Below are positions 6,824-12,423 of a DNA stretch of 15,138 bases, piece after piece. Position 1 is the stretch's first letter, and each line of letters opens with the position of its first letter. Both the position numbers and the translations under genes were made by a program. Under the pieces are notes generated by a model. The model had not been told where the DNA came from. It did no database searches and saw nothing but the letters and a program-made list of their open reading frames with translations. Origin of the DNA: JBBQXY01 sp051004815 (lineage in GTDB: Bacteria; Chloroflexota; Ktedonobacteria; Ktedonobacterales; Ktedonobacteraceae); NCBI GenBank assembly GCA_051004815.1, contig JBPCJY010000042.1, positions 1-15,138 on the forward strand, given 5' to 3'.

Positions 6824-6853
6824 ATTATAAGGCCTTGATGATGAAATAGCCAA
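6824..6853 (-). promoter_or_regulatory. Promoter of tag
   Basis: On the minus strand, TTGGCT (6853-6848) and a perfect TATAAT (6829-6824) are spaced by 18 bp. The expected start near 6817 leaves about 35 nt before the ATG at 6782. Confidence 0.6.
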
Positions 6854-6926
6854 TGAACCTCTGGCTGTTCCCGACAAATATGATATAGTGGGAGGAATGC
6901 TCTATTTTTTAACAAGGTGGCAACGT

Positions 6927-7766
6927 ATGGCGGCAATAATTTATGATAGCGGGCCGTTGGTGGCCCGCATGACGGAAGAGTTACGCGGCGAGGCGGCGCA
7001 GTTTCGCAAACGACATCATCGCCCGGCGCGGGTGGCACAATTGGTGGCGGGCCATAATGCCGCCGCCGAGGTGTATAGCAGACAATTGGTGCGAGCTTGC
7101 CGGAGCATAGGGCTGGGCTGTGCCACGCTGGCATACCCTTTTGAGATTGAAGAGGATGAGCTACGGGCCGAAGTTGCCAACCTCAACGATGACGCCAGTA
7201 CCGATGGGGTGGTGTTGCTGTTGCCGTTACCAGCGCATATTCGCCAGCGTGTCGTGACTGATGTGTTGCGACCGGAGAAGGACGTAGATGGCCTTGGCTC
7301 ACGCAATGCGGGCAATCTACTGCTGGGCTTTCCCAGCTTTATTCCCTCCACGGCTGATGTTGTCCTGGCTGTTTTGCGGGACGCGGGTATCGCGGTAGCT
7401 GGCCTCAACGCGGTCATCGTGGGGCGCAGCAATATCGGTGGCAAGCCTATTGCGCTGGTCTTAATGCGCCAGGATGCTACTATTACCATCTGCCATTCTC
7501 ATACGCAAGACCTCGCGAGTATCACACGGGAGGCGGATGTGCTGGTGGTGAGCACAGGACGTCCGGCCACCATCACCGCTGATATGGTTAAACCGGGCGC
7601 GATTGTCTTTGACGCGGGAATTAATACCGCCAACGGACACGTTGTTGGCGATATTGATTTCACTAGCGTCAAAGAGGTGGCTTCGTTCCTGACCCCTGTC
7701 CCCGGTGGACTTGGGCCGCTTACCCATCTCATGCTGATTCGCCACACGCTACTTGGCCCACAGTAG
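6927..7766 (+). CDS. folD: Methylenetetrahydrofolate dehydrogenase FolD, cyclohydrolase site altered
   Basis: This 279-residue protein is collinear with E. coli FolD in the catalytic region. FolD oxidises 5,10-methylene-THF to methenyl-THF and hydrolyses that to 10-formyl-THF in the cytosol. Visible motifs are LPLPAHI (99-105), PEKDVDG (116-122), SNAG-like SRNAGNLLLG, the NADP loop VIVGRSNIGGKP (163-174), DAGIN (229-233) and the C-terminal TPVPGGLGPLTH. Tyr50 and Asp121 are kept, but position 54, a catalytic Lys in the family, is Leu (YSRQLVRAC). Position 98, normally Gln, is also Leu. Both residues are needed for cyclohydrolase activity in characterised enzymes, so this may be dehydrogenase-only. 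ATG 6927 has AAGGTGG six bases upstream; upstream starts at 6888 and 6897 are less likely. A weak -10-like TATAGT lies at 6884-6889. Confidence 0.9.
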   Translation: MAAIIYDSGPLVARMTEELRGEAAQFRKRHHRPARVAQLVAGHNAAAEVYSRQLVRACRSIGLGCATLAYPFEIEEDELRAEVANLNDDASTDGVVLLLPLPAHIRQRVVTDVLRPEKDVDGLGSRNAGNLLLGFPSFIPSTADVVLAVLRDAGIAVAGLNAVIVGRSNIGGKPIALVLMRQDATITICHSHTQDLASITREADVLVVSTGRPATITADMVKPGAIVFDAGINTANGHVVGDIDFTSVKEVASFLTPVPGGLGPLTHLMLIRHTLLGPQ

Positions 7767-7802
7767 AGGCTAGTATATGGGTGAATAGCAATATGAGTTT
7801 TC

Positions 7803-8633
7803 TTACTGTCCTTGCCTGACAGCCTCGTATAAAATAATCCCCGCTGCCATCGCGGCATTCAATGACTCGACCCCATTCGCGAGGGGAATGGAGATTGATA
7901 GCGTTGCTTGTGCTCGCGCCTCTGCCGATGGCCCCTGGGCTTCATTGCCAATCACCAATGCGAAGGGGATGGTCAGGTCTTGTGCGAAATAGCTCTGTAC
8001 ACATCCTGCTTCTGCCAGCAGGACGCGTGGAGTATCGACGCAATGGCGCGTGATCTTCTCCCTGATCGCGTCCCAGCCCAGGTTGGATTCGATTGGTAAT
8101 GTCACATGCGCACCGGCGGCGGAGCGCACGACCTTGGGACTATAGCAATCGACGCAGCCGGAGGTTAACAACACTTCCTGCACATCGGCGGCCAGGGCGG
8201 TGCGTAGAATGGTGCCCATATTGCCAGGATCAGCCAGGTTGTCAAGAATGAGCAGGACAGGACGTGGTTTTGGCAAACGGCAGGCAAGCAATCGCTCAGG
8301 GCTGAATGTGGCAATGGGGAGGACACTCACAACGCCCTGTGACGTTTGCACCTCGCCCAGGGCAGCGATGACGCGTTCGTTCACCTCAAACAGTTGGTTG
8401 GAAGCCAGATTCGCGAGATGGAGCAAGCGATTGAGGAGCGATCTTCCGTCGGGCGTGCGTTGGAGCAATGCTGGCTCGTAGTAAACCTCTTGTGGCACAA
8501 TATTGGCTTCCAGCAAGGTTTCCAACAAATGGGGGCCTTCCAACAAGAAGAGGCCGCTTTTTTTGCGACCTCTCGTTGTATGCAACTCTTGCACGGTGCG
8601 AATGCGTGGGTTATGCGGACTACTAATAAGCAT
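7803..8633 (-). CDS. SpoU/TrmH-family RNA 2'-O-methyltransferase
   Basis: This 276-residue SPOUT methyltransferase probably acts on rRNA. The N-terminal part (SSPHNPRIRTVQELHTTRGR, FLLEGPHLLETLLEA) is the substrate-binding L30e-like domain. The catalytic part carries the three SPOUT knot motifs: motif 1 NLADPGNMGTILRTALAADV, with the conserved Asn and Arg; motif 2 FALVIGNEAQGPS; and motif 3 ISIPLANGVESLNAAMAAGIILYE, which forms the SAM-binding trefoil knot. It is closest to the TsnR/RlmB group, and the exact target nucleotide is not readable. It lies directly downstream of rplT, a common arrangement. ATG 8633 gives the usual family N-terminus. An in-frame ATG at 8645 adds four residues; neither has a strong ribosome site. 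Confidence 0.9.
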   Translation of the reverse strand: MLISSPHNPRIRTVQELHTTRGRKKSGLFLLEGPHLLETLLEANIVPQEVYYEPALLQRTPDGRSLLNRLLHLANLASNQLFEVNERVIAALGEVQTSQGVVSVLPIATFSPERLLACRLPKPRPVLLILDNLADPGNMGTILRTALAADVQEVLLTSGCVDCYSPKVVRSAAGAHVTLPIESNLGWDAIREKITRHCVDTPRVLLAEAGCVQSYFAQDLTIPFALVIGNEAQGPSAEARAQATLSISIPLANGVESLNAAMAAGIILYEAVRQGQ

Positions 8634-8671
8634 GGTATCTCTCATGCAAGCAGGGCTACCGCCCGACCATC

Positions 8672-9028
8672 TTACTTAATTGTTTCCAGCGCAGCCGAAA
8701 GCAGCGTGCTGAAAGCAGCTTCGTCGTGGACGGCCATCTCGGCGAGAATCTTGCGATCTACTTCGATATTGGCGGTATGAATGGCGTGCATCAGTTTGCT
8801 ATAGGTAACGCCATGCATACGTGCGGCAGCATTGATACGCGTGATCCAGAGGCGGCGCATATCGCGCTTGCGGGTTCGCCGGTCGCGATACATATACGCC
8901 ATTGAGCGCATGGCCGATTCATGCGCGGGACGGAAAAGTCGTTTGCGTGTTCCACGATGGCCTTCCACCATCTGCAACAATTTCTTATGTTTCTTGTGCG
9001 CGGCTACGCCACGTTTCACTCTTGGCAT
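8672..9028 (-). CDS. rplT: 50S ribosomal protein L20
   Basis: This 118-residue basic protein begins MPRVKRGVAAHKKHKKLL and is full length for L20. The long basic N-terminal helix (GHRGTRKRLFRPAHESAMRSMAYMYRDRRTRKRDMRRLWITRINAAAR) that threads through 23S rRNA is intact. So is the globular C-terminal part (YSKLMHAIHTANIEVDRKILAEMA). L20 is needed for early 50S assembly and in many bacteria represses its own operon by binding the leader mRNA. GGAGG lies seven bases before ATG. It follows rpmI by 30 nt and precedes the methyltransferase gene. Confidence 0.97.
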   Translation of the reverse strand: MPRVKRGVAAHKKHKKLLQMVEGHRGTRKRLFRPAHESAMRSMAYMYRDRRTRKRDMRRLWITRINAAARMHGVTYSKLMHAIHTANIEVDRKILAEMAVHDEAAFSTLLSAALETIK

Positions 9029-9058
9029 TGTTTGTCCTCCATTCGATTTCTGTAATGA

Positions 9059-9262
9059 TTAGTAGGCATACGGAAGTAGACGTTTCATGCGACGAGTATC
9101 ACTCGTCTTCAGTTCAAAGTCTTTATCCATCGAACGGACGGCTCTAGGTGACTTGTTACGTCGCAGGTGGTTGATTGCGACTTTGCGGCGCATAAATTTC
9201 CCGGTGCCGGTAATTTTGACGCGCTTCGCCATGGCTTTGTGTGTTTTTAGCTTCTGCTTCAT
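9059..9262 (-). CDS. rpmI: 50S ribosomal protein L35
   Basis: This 67-residue basic protein, MKQKLKTHKAMAKRVKITGTGKFMRRKVAINH, has the KTHKAMAKR and GTGKFMRRKA-type L35 signatures. The C-terminal DTRRMKRLLPYAY matches the family end. ATG 9262 follows AAAGAAG. It is the first gene of the rpmI-rplT-methyltransferase operon. The infC gene that precedes rpmI in most bacteria is absent here, and the promoter is found about 220 nt upstream instead. Confidence 0.95.
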   Translation of the reverse strand: MKQKLKTHKAMAKRVKITGTGKFMRRKVAINHLRRNKSPRAVRSMDKDFELKTSDTRRMKRLLPYAY

Positions 9263-9293
9263 GTTTCTTCTTTCATGTTCTTTGGCAGACGAG

Positions 9294-9412
9294 GTTTGGG
9301 CAATCGTTTTTTTGAATCAAGTGCTGCGCGTCTATCGGCTTGAGCGCACGACAAAGCAGTCGAGGCACAAGAGGAGAGAGGCAGTGTGGGTAGCGATTCT
9401 TGCCCTACAAAC
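9294..9412 (-). promoter_or_regulatory. Structured rpmI leader with long-range pairing
   Basis: On the transcript, GUUU-GUA-GGGCAA-GAA-UCG (9412-9394) can pair with CGA-UUGCCC-AAAC (9306-9294). That is 13 base pairs interrupted by two 3-nt bulges on the 5' strand. Inside the enclosed 87 nt is a perfect 4-bp hairpin, CGAC-TGCTTT-GTCG (9362-9349). The downstream strand ends about 30 nt before the rpmI start. L20 autoregulatory leaders use comparable long-range pairing, but I cannot match this to a named leader family. Confidence 0.45.
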
Positions 9413-9487
9413 TCAATACTATTCCCACAAATACTCCATCGAAGGCGCAGAGAAGCCTATGTCCGGAGTACATCCCGTTGCGCAACG

Positions 9488-9516
9488 ATTATAGCACATC
9501 GCGTTGCCGACGACAA
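9488..9516 (-). promoter_or_regulatory. Promoter of the rpmI-rplT operon
   Basis: On the minus strand, TTGTCG (9516-9511) and a perfect TATAAT (9493-9488) are separated by 17 bp, with TGC just before the -10 (extended -10). Transcription would begin near 9481, giving a leader of about 220 nt. Confidence 0.7.
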
Positions 9517-9547
9517 GAGGCTATGCTGAAAGTTTAAGAGATTTTGC

Positions 9548-9576
9548 TTGACAAAACGTAAGCTATTAAGCATAAC
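9548..9576 (+). promoter_or_regulatory. Promoter of the 9614 gene
   Basis: A perfect -35 box TTGACA (9548-9553) and CATAAC (9571-9576) are spaced by 17 bp. Initiation near 9583 leaves about 31 nt before ATG 9614. The TTG of the -35 box is the upstream limit of the open frame, so the longer ORF is not real. It is divergent from the rpmI promoter. Confidence 0.6.
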
Positions 9577-9613
9577 TGGCTCAGGACAACAAAAGTTAAA
9601 GGGATACAAATCT

Positions 9614-9952
9614 ATGAATGAAGATGCTGCAATTACTGAATATCAGCGACCTTCTGTGCGGGTTCTATATGGTTCATTGCCTAATGGGAGAATGCTCACA
9701 AAGCCATTACGTGTAATGGTTGATTACGATGAGGAAGAGGTAGTAGTTAGCGAACCATACTTTCATATGCATGCTTCTGCGCCGACAGAGGCAGAAGCGG
9801 TTGAGGCTTTCCGACGCATTTTCTCTGGATACCTCGATATACTCACGGCTCAAGAAAAACTAGGAGCAAATCTACGTGAGCAACTTAAATACTTGCGTTC
9901 TTATGTGAACTACCACGGAGCGAAAGACTCCGTGGCTTCTCTGGAAGCCTAA
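9614..9952 (+). CDS. Hypothetical protein, 3' end replaced by the IscB element
   Basis: This is a 112-residue acidic protein as it now reads, starting MNEDAAITEYQRPSVRVLYG. It has strands RVLYGSLPNGRML and LRVMVDYDEEEVVVSEPYFHMHASAPT, then helices EAEAVEAFRRIFSGYLDILTAQEKLG and LREQLKYLRSY. The strand pattern followed by '..ASAPTEAEAVEAF' is reminiscent of small HicB-like, antitoxin-type folds, but I do not recognise the family firmly and no toxin gene adjoins it. AAAGGGA lies nine bases before the ATG. The last 14 or so codons (from about 9911) lie inside the mobile element, including its left hairpin. The original C-terminus was therefore probably different, perhaps ending ...IKAV after joining to 11553. 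Confidence 0.65.
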   Translation: MNEDAAITEYQRPSVRVLYGSLPNGRMLTKPLRVMVDYDEEEVVVSEPYFHMHASAPTEAEAVEAFRRIFSGYLDILTAQEKLGANLREQLKYLRSYVNYHGAKDSVASLEA

Positions 9953-10194
9953 GTTCACCAGACTCGCCAGCAGAAATGCTGGTACCGTTCGAGAGGTCAC
10001 AACACCTGCGGTTGCCGCATCAGACCGCTGCTCTGTCGCTTGGGTTTAAGAAAGACTGAGGAAAGGTTCGGTGATCCAAGTGCAACAAGCCTTTTGAACA
10101 GTGTCGAGATGAAGTCGGATTCTCTTCGTGGTCAGAGCGAAGGGATACGCATCACCTGCATACGCAGAGCATTTTTCCGAAAGGAATTCTTTTG
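9911..10194 (+). ncRNA. Probable omegaRNA (HEARO RNA) scaffold
   Basis: The 240-odd bases between the left hairpin and the iscB start have no reading frame but are rich in stems. CCAGCA-GAAA-TGCTGG (9967-9982) has a GNRA loop. It is enclosed by CTCG (9963-9966) with CGAG (9990-9993) and GAC (9961-9963) with GTC (9996-9998), which overlap at one base. TGCGG-TTG-CCGCA lies at 10007-10019. IscB uses an RNA from this position, with the guide at its 5' end taken from the flanking DNA. The guide would be about the 16 bases ending at the left border, for example 9895-9910 (GCGTTCTTATGTGAAC). Exact ends are inferred. Confidence 0.65.
9913..9935. repeat. Left-end subterminal hairpin of the IscB element
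   Basis: CCACGGAG (9913-9920) and CTCCGTGG (9928-9935) form a perfect 8-bp stem around CGAAAGA. The sequence is closely similar to the right-end hairpin, with the same TTCTC following within one to three bases. Confidence 0.85.
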
Positions 10195-10932
10195 ATGAAC
10201 GTTGTCTTTGTCCTGTCACCAGATGGGGTACCATTGATGCCTTGCTCCTGTGTGATTGCTCGTTTGGTCCTCAAAGATGGCAAAGCCAAAGTTGTACGTC
10301 GAACCCCCTTTACCATCAAACTGCTTTTTCAACCAGAGAGTACCTACACCCAAGCATTGACGCTTGGCGTCGATACAGGCAGTTCGGTCATGGGTTCGGC
10401 GGTGGCTGATGACAACGGGAAGGTACTCTATCTGTCGGAGGTGGCAATCCGTAATGATATCGCCCGGAAAATGAAAGCACGAGCGTCCTATCGGCGCACT
10501 CGTCGTCAGCGCACCACGCGCTATCGTCCTGCTCGCTGGTTGAATCGCAAGAACTCCATCAGGACAGGACGGTTTTCACCCACGGTGAGAAGCAAGATCG
10601 AGGCACATCTGCGCGAAATCCGCTTTGTGCAGTCTTTCTTGCCTACCACATCCATTGTGCTGGAAACCAGAACCTTTGACCCCCATGCACTCAAGAATCC
10701 CGAAGTGTTACACCATAAATGGTTGTATCAGAAGGGTGTGAACTATGGTTTTGCCAATACCAAAGCCTACGTGCTGACACGAGACAACTACATCTGTCAG
10801 CAATGCCAGGGGAAATCGAAAGAGCATCGCTTGGAAGTCCATCACATCATCTTCCGCAGGAAACTCGGAAGCGATGAGGAAGCCAATTTGCTGACACTAT
10901 GCAAGACCTGTCATGACGAGGTGCATGCATGA
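10195..10932 (+). CDS. iscB: IscB, N-terminal part (PLMP, RuvC-I, bridge helix, RuvC-II, HNH), ended by in-frame TGA
   Basis: IscB is the RNA-guided DNA nuclease ancestral to Cas9. This 245-residue part starts MNVVFVLSPDGVPLMPCS, containing the PLMP motif, then LKDGKAKVVRRTPFTIKL. RuvC-I is LGVDTGSSVMG with the catalytic Asp. The arginine-rich bridge helix is ARKMKARASYRRTRRQRTTRYR, and RuvC-II is SIVLETRTFD with the catalytic Glu. The HNH domain is CQQCQGKSKEHRLEVHHIIFRR...NLLTLCKTCHDEVHA, with both Cys pairs and the HH. The TGA at 10930-10932 stops it just after HNH. Reading on in the same frame gives the missing RuvC-III and C-terminal domain, so this is one gene of about 421 codons with a nonsense codon (perhaps Gly GGA to TGA). 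ATG 10195 has AAGGAA eight bases upstream; a TTG directly precedes it. Confidence 0.88.
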   Translation: MNVVFVLSPDGVPLMPCSCVIARLVLKDGKAKVVRRTPFTIKLLFQPESTYTQALTLGVDTGSSVMGSAVADDNGKVLYLSEVAIRNDIARKMKARASYRRTRRQRTTRYRPARWLNRKNSIRTGRFSPTVRSKIEAHLREIRFVQSFLPTTSIVLETRTFDPHALKNPEVLHHKWLYQKGVNYGFANTKAYVLTRDNYICQQCQGKSKEHRLEVHHIIFRRKLGSDEEANLLTLCKTCHDEVHA

Positions 10933-10971
10933 ACGATCACCCTCAAACGACCCGGCAAGAAACAAGGCAGC

Positions 10972-11460
10972 TTGCGGCATGCTACGCAGATGAATAGTAT
11001 TCGCATCCAGGTGCTCAAACGGGTTGCGGCGACCGAAACGTGGGGCTTTGTGACCAAGGAACATCGCTTGCTGGCGGGACTGCCCAAAGAGCATGTCTTT
11101 GATGCCACGATGATTGCGACACGAGGGAACACCCCCATCTTCCGTACCACCACCGTTCTCTCCAAACGCTGTGTGCCGAGGGGAGATTACCAGCAAACGA
11201 AGGGCGTTCGCAGCGAACAGCGCATCTTCACAGGGAAGATGAGGGGATTTCGTAAATTCGACAAAGTGCGCTACTTGGGACAGGACTACTTCATCAAAGG
11301 GAGAATGGCGACGGGCTACGCTCTCTTGATGGAGCTTTCTGGTCGCAAAGTGGCACTGAAACCCATGGCGAAGTGTGACAAGATGAAGAGAATGAGTGCC
11401 CGTTCCTCATGGATGATGAGCCAAACACCCATGCCGTATTGCTCATCCTTTCTCATGTGA
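10972..11460 (+). CDS. IscB, C-terminal part (RuvC-III and target-interaction domain), separated by the TGA
   Basis: This is in the same frame as the upstream iscB part; open reading resumes at 10933. It contains SIRIQVLKRVAATETWGFVTK and RuvC-III as KEHVFDATMIATRG, with the catalytic Asp. The basic C-terminal target-interaction domain follows: PRGDYQQTKGVRSEQRIFTG, GFRKFDKVRYLGQDYFIKGR and KMKRMSARSSW. All look intact. Separate translation could begin at TTG 10972, which has AAGG four bases before it, or at ATG 10990. Either would make a split two-subunit IscB if the parts associate. Otherwise this is the dead 3' half of an inactivated gene, or the TGA is read through or is a sequencing error. 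Confidence 0.7.
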   Translation: MRHATQMNSIRIQVLKRVAATETWGFVTKEHRLLAGLPKEHVFDATMIATRGNTPIFRTTTVLSKRCVPRGDYQQTKGVRSEQRIFTGKMRGFRKFDKVRYLGQDYFIKGRMATGYALLMELSGRKVALKPMAKCDKMKRMSARSSWMMSQTPMPYCSSFLM

Positions 11461-11510
11461 TGGGTGTCTGCAAAGACTGTTGAATGTCAAGGGTGAGAAG
11501 CGGGGCTTCA

Positions 11511-11535
11511 ACCACGAAGCTGAAGACTTCGTGGT
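11511..11535. repeat. Right-end subterminal hairpin of the IscB element
   Basis: ACCACGAAG (11511-11519) and CTTCGTGGT (11527-11535) form a perfect 9-bp stem around CTGAAGA, followed by TTTCTCAT. It aligns with the left hairpin (CCACGgAGC..AAGACT.CGTGG), the pairing expected for ends recognised by one TnpA. It could also act as a weak terminator for the element. Confidence 0.85.
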
Positions 11536-11695
11536 TTTCTCATCGAACTTTTATAAAAGCTGTGTAAGTGGGTTAAATGGCTACAATAGAGTCGGACAAG
11601 TTGGACAAGGCTCTTAGGGGTAAAATGAGAGCGGAAGCGAACCGTCCACCAGAAAAGATCTAACGCTTACTCGAAAACAAGGTTATTCTTTGCCA

Positions 11696-12295
11696 TCATA
11701 CAAAAAACCGCTCAACGGCTACAGGTAGATCCGGTACTATGTACGATGGTAGCGTCTGTTCTGCCCGAAAAATGTCCAGGGAACGATACTCACCATCCTC
11801 TAATACTAACACCTCGACGGTACGGCGCGTAGGATTGACAATCCAATACTCTGCAATTCCAGCACGAGCATATTTTTCGTATTTGATGAGTCGGTCATAG
11901 GCGGCAGTACTTGGGGAAGCTATCTCAATCACGAGATCGGGCGCACCAATGATTTTCTGCTCGCCTACTCTGTTCAGGTGGGCATTCAGGATAACAACGA
12001 CATCGGGTTGAAACGTATTTTTGGGAGACAGTGCCACATCAATCGGAGCCATAAACACGCGTCCAAGCCTAGCAAATTTGACGTGGATCAGTAGATAGTG
12101 AAAAATCATACCAACGATATCTTGGTGTTCTGGAGTAGGCGCAGGTGTCATAAGAAGCACTCCATTTACGATTTCATAGCGTTGCCCATCATATGGAAGA
12201 GCGGCATAGTCGTCATATGTCCAGAAGCCCTGTAACGGCCCTGGAACCCAATCAGCGGGGATGATTACAGACAGTTCATCATTTGTCGTTGCCAT
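11696..12295 (-). CDS. Uma2-family (DUF820) putative endonuclease
   Basis: This 199-residue protein has the Uma2/DUF820 restriction-endonuclease-like fold. Its features are FWTYDDYAALPYDGQRYEIVNGVLLMTPAPTPEHQ, the FQPDVVVI strand with the catalytic Asp region, LVIEIASPST with the acidic residue of a PD-(D/E)xK site, and DRLIKYEKYARAGIAEYWIVNP. Uma2 proteins are very common in cyanobacteria and Chloroflexota, often in many copies; their role is unclear. I chose ATG 12295 (MATTNDEL), which has AGAGG about ten bases upstream. The frame is open a further 28 codons to 12379, but that stretch overlaps the promoter. It is convergent with the IscB element side and ends about 140 bp from it. Confidence 0.85.
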   Translation of the reverse strand: MATTNDELSVIIPADWVPGPLQGFWTYDDYAALPYDGQRYEIVNGVLLMTPAPTPEHQDIVGMIFHYLLIHVKFARLGRVFMAPIDVALSPKNTFQPDVVVILNAHLNRVGEQKIIGAPDLVIEIASPSTAAYDRLIKYEKYARAGIAEYWIVNPTRRTVEVLVLEDGEYRSLDIFRAEQTLPSYIVPDLPVAVERFFV

Positions 12296-12368
12296 AGTAG
12301 CACTGCCTCTCGCGTGTGTTGGTGTCTCGTTGGACGGGTACCAGTACCGCTTGCATATACCTATGAGT

Positions 12369-12398
12369 ATAGTAACCATAGTTCCGGCCTGTTGTCAA
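12369..12398 (-). promoter_or_regulatory. Promoter of the Uma2 gene
   Basis: On the minus strand, a perfect TTGACA (12398-12393) and TACTAT (12374-12369) are spaced by 18 bp. Initiation near 12362 would leave a leader of about 65 nt before ATG 12295. It sits 26 bp from the 3' end of the patatin gene. Confidence 0.45.
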
Positions 12399-12423
12399 TC
12401 CTCCGTATTCCGTCATTCCCAAT

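Larger units (their letters stand above)
9911..11552 (+). mobile_element. IscB/HEARO element (IS200/IS605-like), no transposase
   Basis: The element carries an iscB gene, its upstream structured RNA region, and related subterminal hairpins at both ends (9913-9935 and 11511-11535, each followed by TTCTC). This is the layout of IS200/IS605-type elements mobilised in trans, and no tnpA lies inside. The right flank starts ATAAA at 11553, matching the ATAA/ATAAA site I recall for HEARO elements and K. racemifer IscB. The left border is uncertain within 9904-9912, because both TTAT (9901-9904, compare TCAT at 11540-11543) and GAAC (9907-9910, compare 11545-11548) recur near the right end. There are no target duplications, as expected for this family. 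Confidence 0.75.

Noticed and set aside
7016..7489. Minus-strand open frame inside folD
   Set aside because: It is antisense to conserved FolD motifs and has a low-complexity Ser/Arg-rich translation.
9548..9613. Longer start of the hypothetical gene at TTG 9548
   Set aside because: That TTG is the first half of a perfect -35 box, so the segment is promoter and not translated.
10128..10409. 93-codon open frame overlapping the omegaRNA and the iscB start
   Set aside because: It runs in another frame across the structured RNA and the PLMP/RuvC-I coding region, without recognisable protein features.
9911..11552. CRISPR array or tnpA transposase with the IscB
   Set aside because: There are no regularly spaced repeats and no HUH transposase motifs on either strand; the only repeats are the two end hairpins.
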